Below, one piece after another: positions 38,540-47,748 of a stretch of DNA of 48,292 bases. A program made the position numbers and the translations under genes. The notes beneath the pieces were generated by a model. That model ran no database searches, was not told the origin of the DNA, and worked only from the letters and a program-made list of their open reading frames with translations. Each line of letters begins with the position of its first letter. The stretch's first letter is position 1. This stretch comes from Deltaproteobacteria bacterium (GTDB taxonomy: Bacteria; Myxococcota_A; Polyangia; JACPQR01): contig JACPQR010000025.1 in assembly GCA_016190375.1 (NCBI GenBank), positions 1 through 48,292 of the forward strand, written 5' to 3'.

Positions 38540-39730
38540 CTACTCGACGTCTCGAGCCCGCCTCGCTCGCCGTGAGCCGCACACGAACAAGAGCGCCAGC
38601 ACGGCCGCGACGGCGTCGAGCCCGCCGGCGTTCCCACCACCCGCCGAGCAACCGCCGCGCGAGCGCCTGTCGCCTCCGTCGCGCCCGCCGTCGGCGGTGA
38701 CCTCCACGATCACGAGCGCGGAGGCCGAGGCGCCCCGGTCGTCGAACGCGAGGACCTCGACCTCGTGGTCGCCCTCGGCGATGTCGTCGGGAGCCGAGAA
38801 CTCCCACGGCTCGCTCTGGCGCGTCACGACGGGCTGAGAGTCGATCCACAGCTCGAGATGGTCGATGGCGCCGTCGTCCGAAGCGGTCGCCGAGACCGTG
38901 AACCCGGCGGACACCTCGTCGCCGTCCTCGGGGCCGGTGATGACCACGGAAGGAGGCTCGTTGTTCTCGGCGGGACCGAGAACCGACAGGAGGAACTGGT
39001 AGGAGTTCTGAGTGTCGCCGCCGCAGGAGCAAGCCCGCTCGCTGAATTCCCCGCAAGGGGCGTCGGCGTCGATGAAGCTCTTCGGTACCTGGCAATCGAA
39101 CAGGTAGGTCATCACGTCTTCGCACAGGAACTCGTGGTCGAGGCCGAACGCGTGCGCGCTCTCCTGTCCCGCCGCCTCGCAGATGCCCTGCGGATAATCC
39201 CCGTACGTCTCGGGGAAGGCGTACGCGATCGCGTTGGGAACGGGCTGGCACGCCATGGGAGCGATGCCCCCGACGCCCTCTTGCATCCCGATGTCCGATG
39301 GGTGGCCCGAGACCACGACCTCGACGTGCGGCGTGTCTCCCGGATCCTCGTCGGTGACCTCGACGTTGAAGTCCGCGTACAGGTCGCGCATGCACTCGAG
39401 GACCTGGTTCCAGGAGGCGTCGCCATAGGGGTACTCGGGCATCTCGACGTCCCAGCTCAAGATGCTCGACTGGTTCGTCACCGAGTCGTCGGTCCAAGCC
39501 CCCGTGTATGCTCCGCCGTCGCGGTTCAGGAACAGGACCGTCGGCGTCGCCTCGGCGAGCATCGGTCGAGGCCGCTCGGGAAGCTGGATGCGCACGTAGC
39601 CGCCGACCGGCACGAGGCCGAGCTCGGCGGCCGAGTGTCTACCTCGAGGTCCCTCGTCCGCTCGGACGGCGGGAGTGGAGAGGAACGACGCGACGACGAG
39701 TGACGTGCTCGCGATACGACCCAGACTCAT
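38540..39730 (-). CDS. Exported metzincin-like protein with Ig-like domain and MYXO-CTERM tail
   Basis: The 396-residue protein begins MSLGRIASTSLVVASFLSTP, a Sec signal; ATG 39730 is preceded by GGAGG at 7 nt. The first 230 residues look like a zinc metalloprotease of the metzincin type, but the motif reads QESAHAFGLDH instead of HExxHxxGxxH. The first zinc His is a Gln (codon CAG, 39164-39166). A Met-turn-like EDVMTY follows. An Ig-like domain (PPSVVITGPEDGDEV onward) spans about 270-350, and the C-terminus (GGCSAGGG, hydrophobic, RRARRAR) is a MYXO-CTERM signal. It may be an inactive protease acting as a binder, or a variant active site. It is divergent from the MaoC-like gene. Confidence 0.82.
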   Translation of the reverse strand: MSLGRIASTSLVVASFLSTPAVRADEGPRGRHSAAELGLVPVGGYVRIQLPERPRPMLAEATPTVLFLNRDGGAYTGAWTDDSVTNQSSILSWDVEMPEYPYGDASWNQVLECMRDLYADFNVEVTDEDPGDTPHVEVVVSGHPSDIGMQEGVGGIAPMACQPVPNAIAYAFPETYGDYPQGICEAAGQESAHAFGLDHEFLCEDVMTYLFDCQVPKSFIDADAPCGEFSERACSCGGDTQNSYQFLLSVLGPAENNEPPSVVITGPEDGDEVSAGFTVSATASDDGAIDHLELWIDSQPVVTRQSEPWEFSAPDDIAEGDHEVEVLAFDDRGASASALVIVEVTADGGRDGGDRRSRGGCSAGGGNAGGLDAVAAVLALLFVCGSRRARRARDVE

Positions 39731-39930
39731 GACTCGCCTCCGAACAAGGCTCGACGCGACGGCGATGCGCCTCAGGTGATTGCAGCACGGATCGTGCCCG
39801 AACGGAATCCCCTGAGGAGTCGGCAAGCGCTGGCGGCGCCCCGCCCCACACGGCGTGCCGCACCGTGCCACCCGCTGGCCGTGATGTGCGTCGATGTGGG
39901 CAGCCCAAGGCCGCGAGCGGCGGGGGTTCG

Positions 39931-39959
39931 TTGACGGCCCGGAGCGACCCGCCTAGACT
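39931..39959 (+). promoter_or_regulatory. Promoter TTGACG-N17-TAGACT upstream of the MaoC-like gene
   Basis: TTGACG (39931-39936) and TAGACT (39954-39959) are 17 nt apart and match sigma-70 boxes at five and four of six positions. Transcription would begin near 39966, with GAGGAG at 39979-39984 as ribosome binding site. The rest of this 258-bp divergent region shows no other clear element. Confidence 0.55.
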
Positions 39960-39988
39960 TTTGCGCCTTCCCTCTCCCGAGGAGCGAG

Positions 39989-40828
39989 ATGCCCATCAAC
40001 CCCAAGGTCGTCGGCCGGAGCACGGAGCCGCTCACGTTCGAGTACGGGTGGAGGGACACGGTGCTTTATGCCCTCGGCATCGGGGCAAGGGCGGACGAGC
40101 TCGACTACCTGTACGAAGGGCGCGGCCCCAAGGTCTTCCCCACCTTCGCGGTGATTCCGGCCTTCCAGGCGAACATCCTGGCAATGGCCGACATCGGCGG
40201 AAACCTCGTCACCCTCGTCCACGGCGGGCAAACGATCCGGCTCGCAAGGCCGATCCCGCCCGCAGGAAAGCTGCGCACCGTCGCCACGGTCGCGGGGATC
40301 TACGACCTCGTCAAGATGGCCCAGGCGATCGTGACGACGCGGACCACCGACGATCGCGGCGAGCTGCTCTTCGAGACGGACTTCTCGATCATCTACCGCG
40401 GCGAAGGCGGCTTCGGGGGCGAACGGCCACCCGAGACGACAAAGGCATCGCCGCCGCAGCGCGAGCCCGACTTCCGTCACGAGGAGACGACCGCCGAGAC
40501 GCAGGCGCTCCTGTACCGGCTGAGCGGCGACATAAACCCGCTGCACGCCGACCCGGCGATCGGGAGGATGGCGGGATTCGGCAGACCGATCCTCCACGGC
40601 CTGTGCACTTACGGGCACGTCGGCCGCGCCGTGGTCAAGTCGCTCTGCGGAGGCGACGGCAACAAGCTGCGTTCGCTCTCGGCGCAGTTCCGCAAGCCGG
40701 TCTTCCCGGGCGAGACGCTGGTCACCGAGGGCTGGACGATCGAGCCCGGCAAGGTCGTCTTGCGCTGCACCGTCAAGGAGAGAAACGAGCAAGTCATCAC
40801 GGGCTCGCTGGCCGAGCTCGTCGTCTGA
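39989..40828 (+). CDS. MaoC-like double hotdog enoyl-CoA hydratase
   Basis: The 279-residue protein is built of two hotdog halves, as in hydratase 2 of peroxisomal multifunctional enzymes. The C-terminal half carries the hydratase-2 motif LSGDINPLHADPAIGRMAGF followed by GRPILHGLCTYG, with the catalytic Asp and His. The N-terminal half (EYGWRDTVLYALGIGA) is the usual degenerate substrate-binding half. It should hydrate trans-2-enoyl-CoA to (R)-3-hydroxyacyl-CoA. GAGGAG lies 4 nt before the ATG and a sigma-70-type promoter lies just upstream. The LeuA-like gene follows after 19 nt, so both are likely made together. Confidence 0.9.
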   Translation: MPINPKVVGRSTEPLTFEYGWRDTVLYALGIGARADELDYLYEGRGPKVFPTFAVIPAFQANILAMADIGGNLVTLVHGGQTIRLARPIPPAGKLRTVATVAGIYDLVKMAQAIVTTRTTDDRGELLFETDFSIIYRGEGGFGGERPPETTKASPPQREPDFRHEETTAETQALLYRLSGDINPLHADPAIGRMAGFGRPILHGLCTYGHVGRAVVKSLCGGDGNKLRSLSAQFRKPVFPGETLVTEGWTIEPGKVVLRCTVKERNEQVITGSLAELVV

Positions 40829-40847
40829 CCGCGAAGGAGACCATGCC

Positions 40848-42098
40848 ATGTCGGAGCCGCGCTCGGCCGATCTCATCTACGACTGGAATGCCGCCGAACG
40901 TTCGGGCCCGATCTCGCGACGAGGCGTCGAGTTCTTCGACGAGACGTTGCGCGACGGCATACAGAGCCCGTCCGTCGTCGACCCGACGATCTCCGACAAG
41001 GTCCGGCTCGTGCAGCTCATGAACGAGCTCGGAATCGACCACGTGGACATCGGGTTGCCGGGAGCCGGGCGGCGCGCGACCGAGGACGTGCACGTCCTGG
41101 CGAAGGAGATCGTCGATGGTCGCCTCGCGATCAAGCCGGCCTGCGCCTGCAGGACCGTGGTCAGCGACATCGCGCCGGTCGTCGAGATCTCGCAGAAGAC
41201 GGGCGCTCCGATCGAGGTCATGGCCTTCATCGGCTCTTCCCCCATCCGCCAGTACGCCGAGGACTGGGACATCGATCGAATCGTCAAGATGTCCACCGAG
41301 GCGATCGACTTCGCCGTCAGGCACGATCTGCCCTGCACGTACGTCACGGAGGACACGACTCGCTCCCGGCCGGAGACGCTCGATCGGCTGTTCCGTGCCG
41401 CCATCGATCACGGCGCGCAACGTCTCTGTCTCTGCGACACCGTCGGGCACGCGACGCCCGACGGCGTGCGGAACTTGATCCGGTTCACGCGCAATCTGAT
41501 CGAGGGCACCGGCCGCCGGGTCGGGATCGACTGGCACGGCCACAACGACCGAGGGCTGGCCCTCGAGAACTCGCTCTGGGCGATCGAGTTCGGCGCAGAT
41601 CGCATCCACGGCTGCGGCCTGGGCGTCGGCGAGCGCGTCGGCAACGCCCCGATGGAGCTGCTCCTCCTGAACATGAAGCTCCTCGGCGAGCTCGCGGGCC
41701 GCGACCTGTCCAAGCTCCTCCTGTACTGCCAGACCGTCTCGCGTGCGACGCGCTTCGAGATTCCCGTGAACTACCCGCTCGCGGGCGCCGACGCATTCCG
41801 GACGGCGACGGGGGTCCACGCCGCCGCGATCATCAAGGCCGAGGCCAAGGGCGACGCATACCTCGCCGATCGCGTGTACTCGGGAGTGCCCGCCGGCATG
41901 TTCGGCCGGAATCAGGAGATCGAGATCGGGCATATGTCGGGCGCCTCGAACGTGACCTACTGGCTGCGAAAGCGCCGCATCGAGCCGGACAAGGATCTCG
42001 TGGACCGCATCCTCGCCTTCGCCAAGCGCTCCGACCACCTGCTCTCGGAGGAGGAGGTCATGGCCATCGTCACCGACACGTCGAAGACCCCTTCCTGA
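40848..42098 (+). CDS. Isopropylmalate/homocitrate synthase-like enzyme (HMGL family)
   Basis: The 416-residue enzyme is a DRE-TIM aldolase that condenses acetyl-CoA with a 2-oxo acid. FFDETLRDGIQSP is the family start with metal-binding Asp and catalytic Arg. CDTVGHATPDGV and DWHGHNDRGLALENS hold the metal His pair, and GCGLGVGERVGNAPME is the second family signature. It lacks the C-terminal regulatory domain of classical LeuA and is about the size of homocitrate synthase or short isopropylmalate synthases. The exact oxo-acid cannot be fixed. AAGGAG precedes the ATG and the MaoC-like hydratase gene is immediately upstream. Confidence 0.88.
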   Translation: MSEPRSADLIYDWNAAERSGPISRRGVEFFDETLRDGIQSPSVVDPTISDKVRLVQLMNELGIDHVDIGLPGAGRRATEDVHVLAKEIVDGRLAIKPACACRTVVSDIAPVVEISQKTGAPIEVMAFIGSSPIRQYAEDWDIDRIVKMSTEAIDFAVRHDLPCTYVTEDTTRSRPETLDRLFRAAIDHGAQRLCLCDTVGHATPDGVRNLIRFTRNLIEGTGRRVGIDWHGHNDRGLALENSLWAIEFGADRIHGCGLGVGERVGNAPMELLLLNMKLLGELAGRDLSKLLLYCQTVSRATRFEIPVNYPLAGADAFRTATGVHAAAIIKAEAKGDAYLADRVYSGVPAGMFGRNQEIEIGHMSGASNVTYWLRKRRIEPDKDLVDRILAFAKRSDHLLSEEEVMAIVTDTSKTPS

Positions 42099-42161
42099 GC
42101 GCCGCTGCCTCTCTGTGCCGGGGGCGGCCGCGCGGTTGCCCACACAGGCACAGGCGGCACA

Positions 42162-42192
42162 GCGAAAACACATGGTATTTCGCGGCTCCGCG
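42162..42192. terminator. Two adjacent hairpins after the LeuA-like gene
   Basis: GCGAAA/TTTCGC (42162-42183, ten-base loop) and CGCGG-CT-CCGCG (42181-42192) are inverted repeats in the 144-bp gap between the LeuA-like and DUF2330 genes. They overlap slightly and have no T-run. They may end transcription or form the leader of the next gene. Confidence 0.3.
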
Positions 42193-42242
42193 GTGGCCGG
42201 CCCTTTGCTGTTTCGGGATCCCGAGGAAAGGATGGGAGCCAG

Positions 42243-43979
42243 ATGACACAGTCGAAGGTGGGCCTTGCAGTGGTTGTCGCGCTCGGGGTCGTGGTCCAGT
42301 CCCCGCCGACGGAGGCCTGCGGGGGCTTCTTTTGCAGCCAGACGCCCGTGAACCAGGCGGGCGAGAACCTCCTCTTCAGCATCGAGGACGACGGAACCGT
42401 CGTCGCTCACATCCAGATCCTCTACGAGGGCGACGCCGAGGACTTCGCGTGGGTCGTCCCGGTCGTGGCCCAGCCCGAGATCTCCGTGGGGTCGAACTCG
42501 ATCTTCGGCGCCCTGCACGGGCTGACCGACCCCCAGTACTACGTGAGCTGGCAGGACGACATCGGCGAGTGCGGCTACGGCGACGAGTACTGGGGCGCGC
42601 CGCGGGCCGAAGGCGCGTCGGATTTCGACGCGGCGGCCGACGGCGACGCCGACGAGGACCCGCAGGTCGTCGTTCTCGATCGCGCCAGCGTGGGCGCCTA
42701 CGAGACGGCGACCATCTCGTCGGACGACTCGGGCGCCCTGATCGAGTGGCTCGCCGAGAACGACTACCGGATCCCCGACGAGGCGCGCCCGCAGATAGAG
42801 GCCTACGTGGCCGCCGGCGACGTCTTCGTGGCGCTGAAGCTCCAGAAGAACGCGACGGTCGGATCGATCACGCCGATCGTCCTGCGCTTCCCCGAGACGG
42901 GGCCCTGCATCCCGCTCAGGTTGACGTCGATCGCCGCCACGCCGGACATGCCGATCTGGGCGTTCGTCCTCGCGCCTCATCGGGCGATCTCGACGAACTT
43001 CCTCGACGTCGAGGTCAACGACGCCGCGATCGACTGGTTCGGCTACGGGCAGAACTACACGGCCGTCGTCACGAAGGCCGTCGACGAGGCCTGGAGCCAC
43101 GCGTTCGTGACGGAGTTCGCCGGCGACGCGTCCGGGCTCGAAGGCTCGTTCTTCCGCGAGGGCCAGTACGACACGGATGCTCTTCGTGCCCTCCGGGATC
43201 CCGACCAGTTCATCCAGGCGCTCCTGAACCAGGGATTCCCGCGGGACTCGACGATGCAGGAGCTGCTCAGGCAGTTCATACCGATGCCCGCGGAGCTCGT
43301 GGAGATGGGCATCACGGAGCAGGAGTTCTATGGCTGCGTCTCCTGCTGGGCCGACTACCTGGACGGCTTCGTCTTCGACCCCGAGGCCTTCGTCGACGCG
43401 CTCGAGGAGCGGTTGATCGAGCCCTTGAGGTCGGTCGAGGAGATGGTCGGACGGCAGAGGTACCTGACGCGCCTGTTCACGACGATCTCAGCCGACGAGA
43501 TGACCGACGATCCGATCTTCCGGTTCAACCCCGACGTGCCGGACGTCTCGAACGTTCACACCGCAGAGGCGGTACGCCTGTGCGGCAACGGCCGCGACTA
43601 CGAGGACGCGCCGGTCCGACTGACGCTCCCCGACGGCCGAGTCATCGTCTACTCCCCCGGCGATCCCGGGTATCCCGGCAACTACGCCTGGGTCGACGAC
43701 AACGGCGACGGGATCAACGACGTCACGAGCAGCGCTCCGGACTACATGCCCTCGGCTGAGCGCGCACGGCGTCTGGGTGAGGCCGGCACCGGCGAGATCC
43801 TGCTCGACAACACCGCGGCCATCGACGATGCGATCGCCGGTCGCTTCGGCCGGCCGCACTCGGCGACGGGTGGCGGCCTCGGGTGCCACGTGGCCCCGGC
43901 GGACGGCGCCCGGCGGACCCTGCCTCTCCTCCTCCTCGTCGGCCTCGGTCTCGCCGCCTTCTTCCTCCGCCGCAAGTAG
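42243..43979 (+). CDS. DUF2330 protein with MYXO-CTERM-like tail
   Basis: The 578-residue exported protein starts MTQSKVGLAVVVALGVVVQS. The mature N-terminus ACGGFFCSQTPVNQAGENLL and the next 300 residues (DFAWVVPVVAQPEISVGS, LIEWLAENDYRIPDEARP) are the DUF2330 signature, a conserved domain of unknown function common in Myxococcota. The C-terminus contains GGGLGCHVAP, a hydrophobic LPLLLLVGLGLAAFFL stretch and RRK, a MYXO-CTERM-type anchor. GGGAG precedes the ATG. It probably stands alone; the ROK kinase gene 39 nt downstream has its own candidate promoter. Confidence 0.9.
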   Translation: MTQSKVGLAVVVALGVVVQSPPTEACGGFFCSQTPVNQAGENLLFSIEDDGTVVAHIQILYEGDAEDFAWVVPVVAQPEISVGSNSIFGALHGLTDPQYYVSWQDDIGECGYGDEYWGAPRAEGASDFDAAADGDADEDPQVVVLDRASVGAYETATISSDDSGALIEWLAENDYRIPDEARPQIEAYVAAGDVFVALKLQKNATVGSITPIVLRFPETGPCIPLRLTSIAATPDMPIWAFVLAPHRAISTNFLDVEVNDAAIDWFGYGQNYTAVVTKAVDEAWSHAFVTEFAGDASGLEGSFFREGQYDTDALRALRDPDQFIQALLNQGFPRDSTMQELLRQFIPMPAELVEMGITEQEFYGCVSCWADYLDGFVFDPEAFVDALEERLIEPLRSVEEMVGRQRYLTRLFTTISADEMTDDPIFRFNPDVPDVSNVHTAEAVRLCGNGRDYEDAPVRLTLPDGRVIVYSPGDPGYPGNYAWVDDNGDGINDVTSSAPDYMPSAERARRLGEAGTGEILLDNTAAIDDAIAGRFGRPHSATGGGLGCHVAPADGARRTLPLLLLVGLGLAAFFLRRK

Positions 43980-43984
43980 CTCCC

Positions 43985-44012
43985 TTGTAAAGCGGTCCGC
44001 CTCCCGTACGAT
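43985..44012 (+). promoter_or_regulatory. Candidate promoter TTGTAA-N16-TACGAT giving a leaderless ROK message
   Basis: TTGTAA (43985-43990) and TACGAT (44007-44012) are 16 nt apart. The ATG at 44019 is 7 nt past the end of the -10, where transcription would start, and there is no Shine-Dalgarno before it. Confidence 0.42.
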
Positions 44013-44018
44013 TCGCGC

Positions 44019-44912
44019 ATGCGGATCGGCGTCGACCTCGGCGGCACGAAGATCGAGGTGATCGCCCTCGGCGAGAGCGACCGCGTGCTCGAGCCGCCCG
44101 TGCGCGTTCCCACGCCGCGAGACGACTACGCACTGACGGTGCGGGCGATAGTGGGCCTCGTGGAGGCCCTCGAATCGCGGCTCGGCGCGAGCGGCACGGT
44201 GGGGATGGGGATCCCGGGCGCCATCTCGCGAAGGTCGGGGCTGGTCAAGAACGCGAACTCGGTCTGGTTGAACGGCAAGCCCCTGGACCGGGACCTCGAG
44301 GTCGCACTTGGTCGCCCGGTGCGCATCGCGAACGACGCGAACTGCTTCGCGCTCTCGGAAGCGACCGACGGCGCGGCGCGAGGCGCGGACGTGGTCTTCG
44401 GAGTGATCCTCGGCACCGGCGTCGGAGGAGGCCTGGTGGTGCGAGGCCGCGAGATCGAGGGTGCCAGCTCGATCGCGGGCGAATGGGGCCACAACCCGCT
44501 ACCCTGGCCGGCGGACGAGGAGCGGCCCGGGCCGCCGTGCTACTGCGGCAAGCACGGCTGCATCGAGACGTTCCTGTCCGGGCCCGCCCTCGCGCGCGAT
44601 CACGGCGGAGGCAAGACGGCCCACGAGGTCGCCGCCCTCGCCTCGGCCTCCGACCCAGCGGCAACCGCCGCGCTCGACCGCTACGTGGACCGCCTCGCCC
44701 GCGCGCTCGCGACCGTGATCGACGTCGTCGACCCCGACGTCGTGGTCCTCGGCGGCGGCATGTCGAACGTGGACGCCCTGATCCGCGAGGTCCCGTCGCG
44801 CTGGGGGCGCTGGGTCTTCTCGGACGCCGTCGACACGCGTCTCGTACGTGCGGAGCACGGCGACTCGAGCGGCGTCCGCGGCGCCGCACGCCTGTGGCCT
44901 CTCAGCTCGTGA
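44019..44912 (+). CDS. ROK-family sugar kinase
   Basis: The 297-residue cytoplasmic kinase phosphorylates a hexose with ATP. The N-terminus MRIGVDLGGTKIEVIALGE is the phosphate-1 loop. IANDANCFALSEATDG contains the catalytic Asp, GVILGTGVGGG the phosphate-2 loop, and CYCGKHGCIETFLSG the ROK zinc-binding motif. It is closest in pattern to bacterial fructokinase/glucokinase (Mak, NagK) types; the sugar is undetermined. The last 11 bases overlap the convergent pmbA-like gene. Confidence 0.92.
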   Translation: MRIGVDLGGTKIEVIALGESDRVLEPPVRVPTPRDDYALTVRAIVGLVEALESRLGASGTVGMGIPGAISRRSGLVKNANSVWLNGKPLDRDLEVALGRPVRIANDANCFALSEATDGAARGADVVFGVILGTGVGGGLVVRGREIEGASSIAGEWGHNPLPWPADEERPGPPCYCGKHGCIETFLSGPALARDHGGGKTAHEVAALASASDPAATAALDRYVDRLARALATVIDVVDPDVVVLGGGMSNVDALIREVPSRWGRWVFSDAVDTRLVRAEHGDSSGVRGAARLWPLSS

Positions 44913-46272
44913 AGCGCATCCCCGCGATCCGGAGCGCGGGAGCCCACGACCCGATGCGCACGCGCGGCTCGAACCAGGTCGTCGGGACGTGCAGGAGCCC
45001 GTCGCTCGAGACGGCCGTCACGCGAGTCAGCAACTCGGAGAGACCCTGGGTGAACCTCGCGCTGCGCAGCGGCCGGCCGATCTCGCCGTTCTCGATCGCG
45101 AAGGTCCCGTCGCGCGTCAGGCCCGTCGAGACGCCCTCGATGCGATCCTGCATGCGCACATACCAGAGCCTGGTCACGTACACGCCGCGCTCGATTCCGC
45201 GCACGAGCTCGGCCGCGGAACAGGCCCCGGGCTCGAGGGAGAGGTGAAGCGGCATCGGAGGGGACCCGAAGAACCCTAGGATGCCGGCCGTCGATCGAGA
45301 CAGCGCGCACGGCGGCGCGCTCGTCCTCAGGACCGAGGCCCGATCGTGCGCCGCGCCCAGGAAGACGCCTCGATCCACGAACGTCGCCGCTTTCCTCGGC
45401 AGCCCCTCGAGGTCGAACGGCAGCGGGAGCGACCGCGACGCGTCCGCTCCGTCGTCGCGAATGGTGACCCGCTCCGAGAAGACGCGCTGCCCCTCCCGCC
45501 CGAGAAGGAACGACATCCTGTCGTTGTGGACCCGCCCGGAGGCGCCGTAGTAGGCGAACTGCCCGAGGATCTCGGCCACGGCGTGCGGCTCGAGCACGAC
45601 CTCGTACTCGCCCGCTGGAAGGCAGTCGAGCGGACCGCGGCGCGCGACCTTCTCCGCGGCCTCGCGGGCAGCCCCTTCGACGTCGAGGCGGAGCGGGTCG
45701 AGCCCCGACGTGCTCGCGTACCCCGACGCTTCTGCCTGCGCGCAGACGGTCTCGAACGTCGCGTCGGTCGCTTCGAGCGACGAGCGGACGCCGCGGGTCG
45801 AGCCGATCGCGATCGTCGTGCGGCCGGTCACGAACACCCCGTATGCCAGGGCCCCCGCCTCGGCGGCGATCCGGTGGGCGTTCTTGACGACGGCGGCCTT
45901 GTGGGCGAGCGTGACTCTCCCCGCGCCCGGCGCAACGAACGAGTGCTCCTCGGGCGCCGAGCCGGTCGGCAGCGCGTCGAATCCCGGGATCGGCCTTGCC
46001 TTCGCGAGGAGCGCGACGGCCCGATCGAGGGCGCGATCGTGAACGGCCGGATCGGTGCCGTGGACCGAGACCTGCGCGACGGCGCCGCCGCGCGCAGCCC
46101 GCAGGATCACGTACAGGTCGCGCTGCGAGATGTTCTGGTGGATCTCGCTACCGGCGAAGCGCGTCAGGTTGCCGTCCTCACCGACGAGCGTGACCTGCAG
46201 GTCGACGCCGGTCCTCGCGGCGCGCGCCAGCAGCCGGTCGACGACCTGCCAGGCCTGGCCGGCTCCGATCAC
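44902..46272 (-). CDS. PmbA/TldE-like protease subunit
   Basis: A 456-residue member of the PmbA/TldE half of the TldD-TldE family, which with TldD forms a heterodimeric metalloprotease that trims unfolded or modified peptides (in E. coli, microcin B17 leader removal and CcdA breakdown). Supporting segments are TRFAGSEIHQNISQRDLYVI, YASTSGLDPLRLDVEGAARE, LPAGEYEVVLEPHAVAEIL and the C-terminal GTFAIENGEIGRPLRSARFT. The zinc HExxxH of TldD is absent, as expected for the E-type partner. It starts at GTG 46272, overlapping the TldD stop (GTGA), so the subunits are translationally coupled. Confidence 0.9.
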   Translation of the reverse strand: MIGAGQAWQVVDRLLARAARTGVDLQVTLVGEDGNLTRFAGSEIHQNISQRDLYVILRAARGGAVAQVSVHGTDPAVHDRALDRAVALLAKARPIPGFDALPTGSAPEEHSFVAPGAGRVTLAHKAAVVKNAHRIAAEAGALAYGVFVTGRTTIAIGSTRGVRSSLEATDATFETVCAQAEASGYASTSGLDPLRLDVEGAAREAAEKVARRGPLDCLPAGEYEVVLEPHAVAEILGQFAYYGASGRVHNDRMSFLLGREGQRVFSERVTIRDDGADASRSLPLPFDLEGLPRKAATFVDRGVFLGAAHDRASVLRTSAPPCALSRSTAGILGFFGSPPMPLHLSLEPGACSAAELVRGIERGVYVTRLWYVRMQDRIEGVSTGLTRDGTFAIENGEIGRPLRSARFTQGLSELLTRVTAVSSDGLLHVPTTWFEPRVRIGSWAPALRIAGMRFTS

Positions 46273-47720
46273 GGGTGGACCCCGATCCGGACGCCCCTGA
46301 AGCGTGCCACGGGCGAGCCGTGAGAGACGTGCGCGATCTGGAGCGGCTGACCCTTGCCGCAGCTCGGCGTCCCTCCACAGCGCCACGTCGAGGCGTCGCC
46401 GAGGCCGTCCAGGCTCGACCAGAACTCCGGGGTCCGTCCCGCGTAGCTCGGGCGCCTCACCAGCTCGCCCGTCAAGCGTCCGTCGCGGATTCGGTAGCCC
46501 ACCTCCGCGGCGAACTGGAAGTCGAGACGGTTGTCGTCGATGCTGCCGGCCGTCGCGTGCTCGATGAGCAGGCCCTCGCCGGTGGTCGCGACGAGGTCGT
46601 CGAGGGAAGAATCGCCGGGCAGCAGCGACAGGTTCGACATCCTGACGATGGGCTTGTGCTTCCAACCCACCGTCCGCATGCTGGCCGTGCTCGAGCGCCC
46701 GAGCCGCGCCGCGCTCTCGCGCGATGAGAGGTAGTCGACCAGGATCCCGTCCCGGATGACCGGCCGGCGCGCCGCGGGCGTTCCCTCGTCGTCGAACCCG
46801 TACGAGCCCAGAGCATCGCCCATCGTCGGGTCGACCACGACGTTCATGAGGTCGGATCCGTAGCGCCGCCCGAGCAGATCCGGAGTCGCGAAGCTTGCCC
46901 CGGCAAAGCCCTTCTCGTCGCCCAGCACCCGGTCGAGCTCGAGAGGGTGACCGATCGACTCGTGGATCTGGAGCATCATCATGTACGGTCCGAGAAGGAC
47001 GGTGGAGCTGCCGCTCGGGCAGAGCGGCGCCTCGAGGAGCCGGACGGCCTCGGCACAGGTTCGCTCGACGTTGCCGGGCAGGTCGAGCTCGCGCACCAGC
47101 TCGTAGCCGGCCGCTCGCCAGGTGAACATGGTCGTCGGATAGGAGCGCACCTCGACGATTCCGTCTGCGGCGGCGGTGACCGACAGTCCCGCGCCGGTCT
47201 CGACGAGGTCCTGCTCGATTCGAGCGCCCGCAGAGCTGGCGTAGAGGCGCTCGAACCGGTACCACCCCACGAACGAGCGGGCGAGGATGACCTTGCTGTG
47301 CCGGAGGGCTCGCGCGTTAGCGTCGACGAGGAGCGCGATCTGCTCGTCGACCGGAACGGCCCAGGGCTCGACCTCGACCGGCGTCCGGAAGCGCGCTCGA
47401 GACGTGGGCATGCTCGGCGCGAACGGGTGCCTGCGAGCCGTTCGGCTCGCGCGCGCGGCCTCGAGCGCCGCGGCCACGGCCTCTTCGATGGTCGCGTCGG
47501 AGAAGTCGCTCGCGGAAGCGAAACCCTCGCAGCCGTCCACGAAGACGCTGATCCCGAAACCGAAGCCCTCGTCCTCCGAGAGGGTCTCCACCTCGTCGCC
47601 GCGGACCGTCAGCATCGAATGCTGGGCCCGCTCGACCCTGACCTCCGCCGGTCCGACGCCGGCGCGCGATGCGGCGGAGAGGATCCTGTCGGCTCGCTCC
47701 TCCATGGGAGGAGGCATCAT
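46269..47720 (-). CDS. tldD: TldD-like zinc metalloprotease subunit
   Basis: The 483-residue catalytic partner of the PmbA-like protein. MLQIHESIGHPLELDRVLGD contains the TldD zinc site HESIGH near residue 250. GFGFGISVFVDGCEGFASAS and the C-terminal RPSYAGRTPEFWSSLDGLGD with CGGTPSCGKGQP are further family features. The ATG pair at 47720/47717 follows a GGGGG stretch; an internal ATG at 47705 has no Shine-Dalgarno. It begins 28 nt after the stop of a Cys-rich lipoprotein gene on the same strand, which may therefore be in the same operon. Confidence 0.9.
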   Translation of the reverse strand: MMPPPMEERADRILSAASRAGVGPAEVRVERAQHSMLTVRGDEVETLSEDEGFGFGISVFVDGCEGFASASDFSDATIEEAVAAALEAARASRTARRHPFAPSMPTSRARFRTPVEVEPWAVPVDEQIALLVDANARALRHSKVILARSFVGWYRFERLYASSAGARIEQDLVETGAGLSVTAAADGIVEVRSYPTTMFTWRAAGYELVRELDLPGNVERTCAEAVRLLEAPLCPSGSSTVLLGPYMMMLQIHESIGHPLELDRVLGDEKGFAGASFATPDLLGRRYGSDLMNVVVDPTMGDALGSYGFDDEGTPAARRPVIRDGILVDYLSSRESAARLGRSSTASMRTVGWKHKPIVRMSNLSLLPGDSSLDDLVATTGEGLLIEHATAGSIDDNRLDFQFAAEVGYRIRDGRLTGELVRRPSYAGRTPEFWSSLDGLGDASTWRCGGTPSCGKGQPLQIAHVSHGSPVARFRGVRIGVHP

Positions 47721-47748
47721 AGCCCAAACCCCCCGGAGCGCTGCGGCG

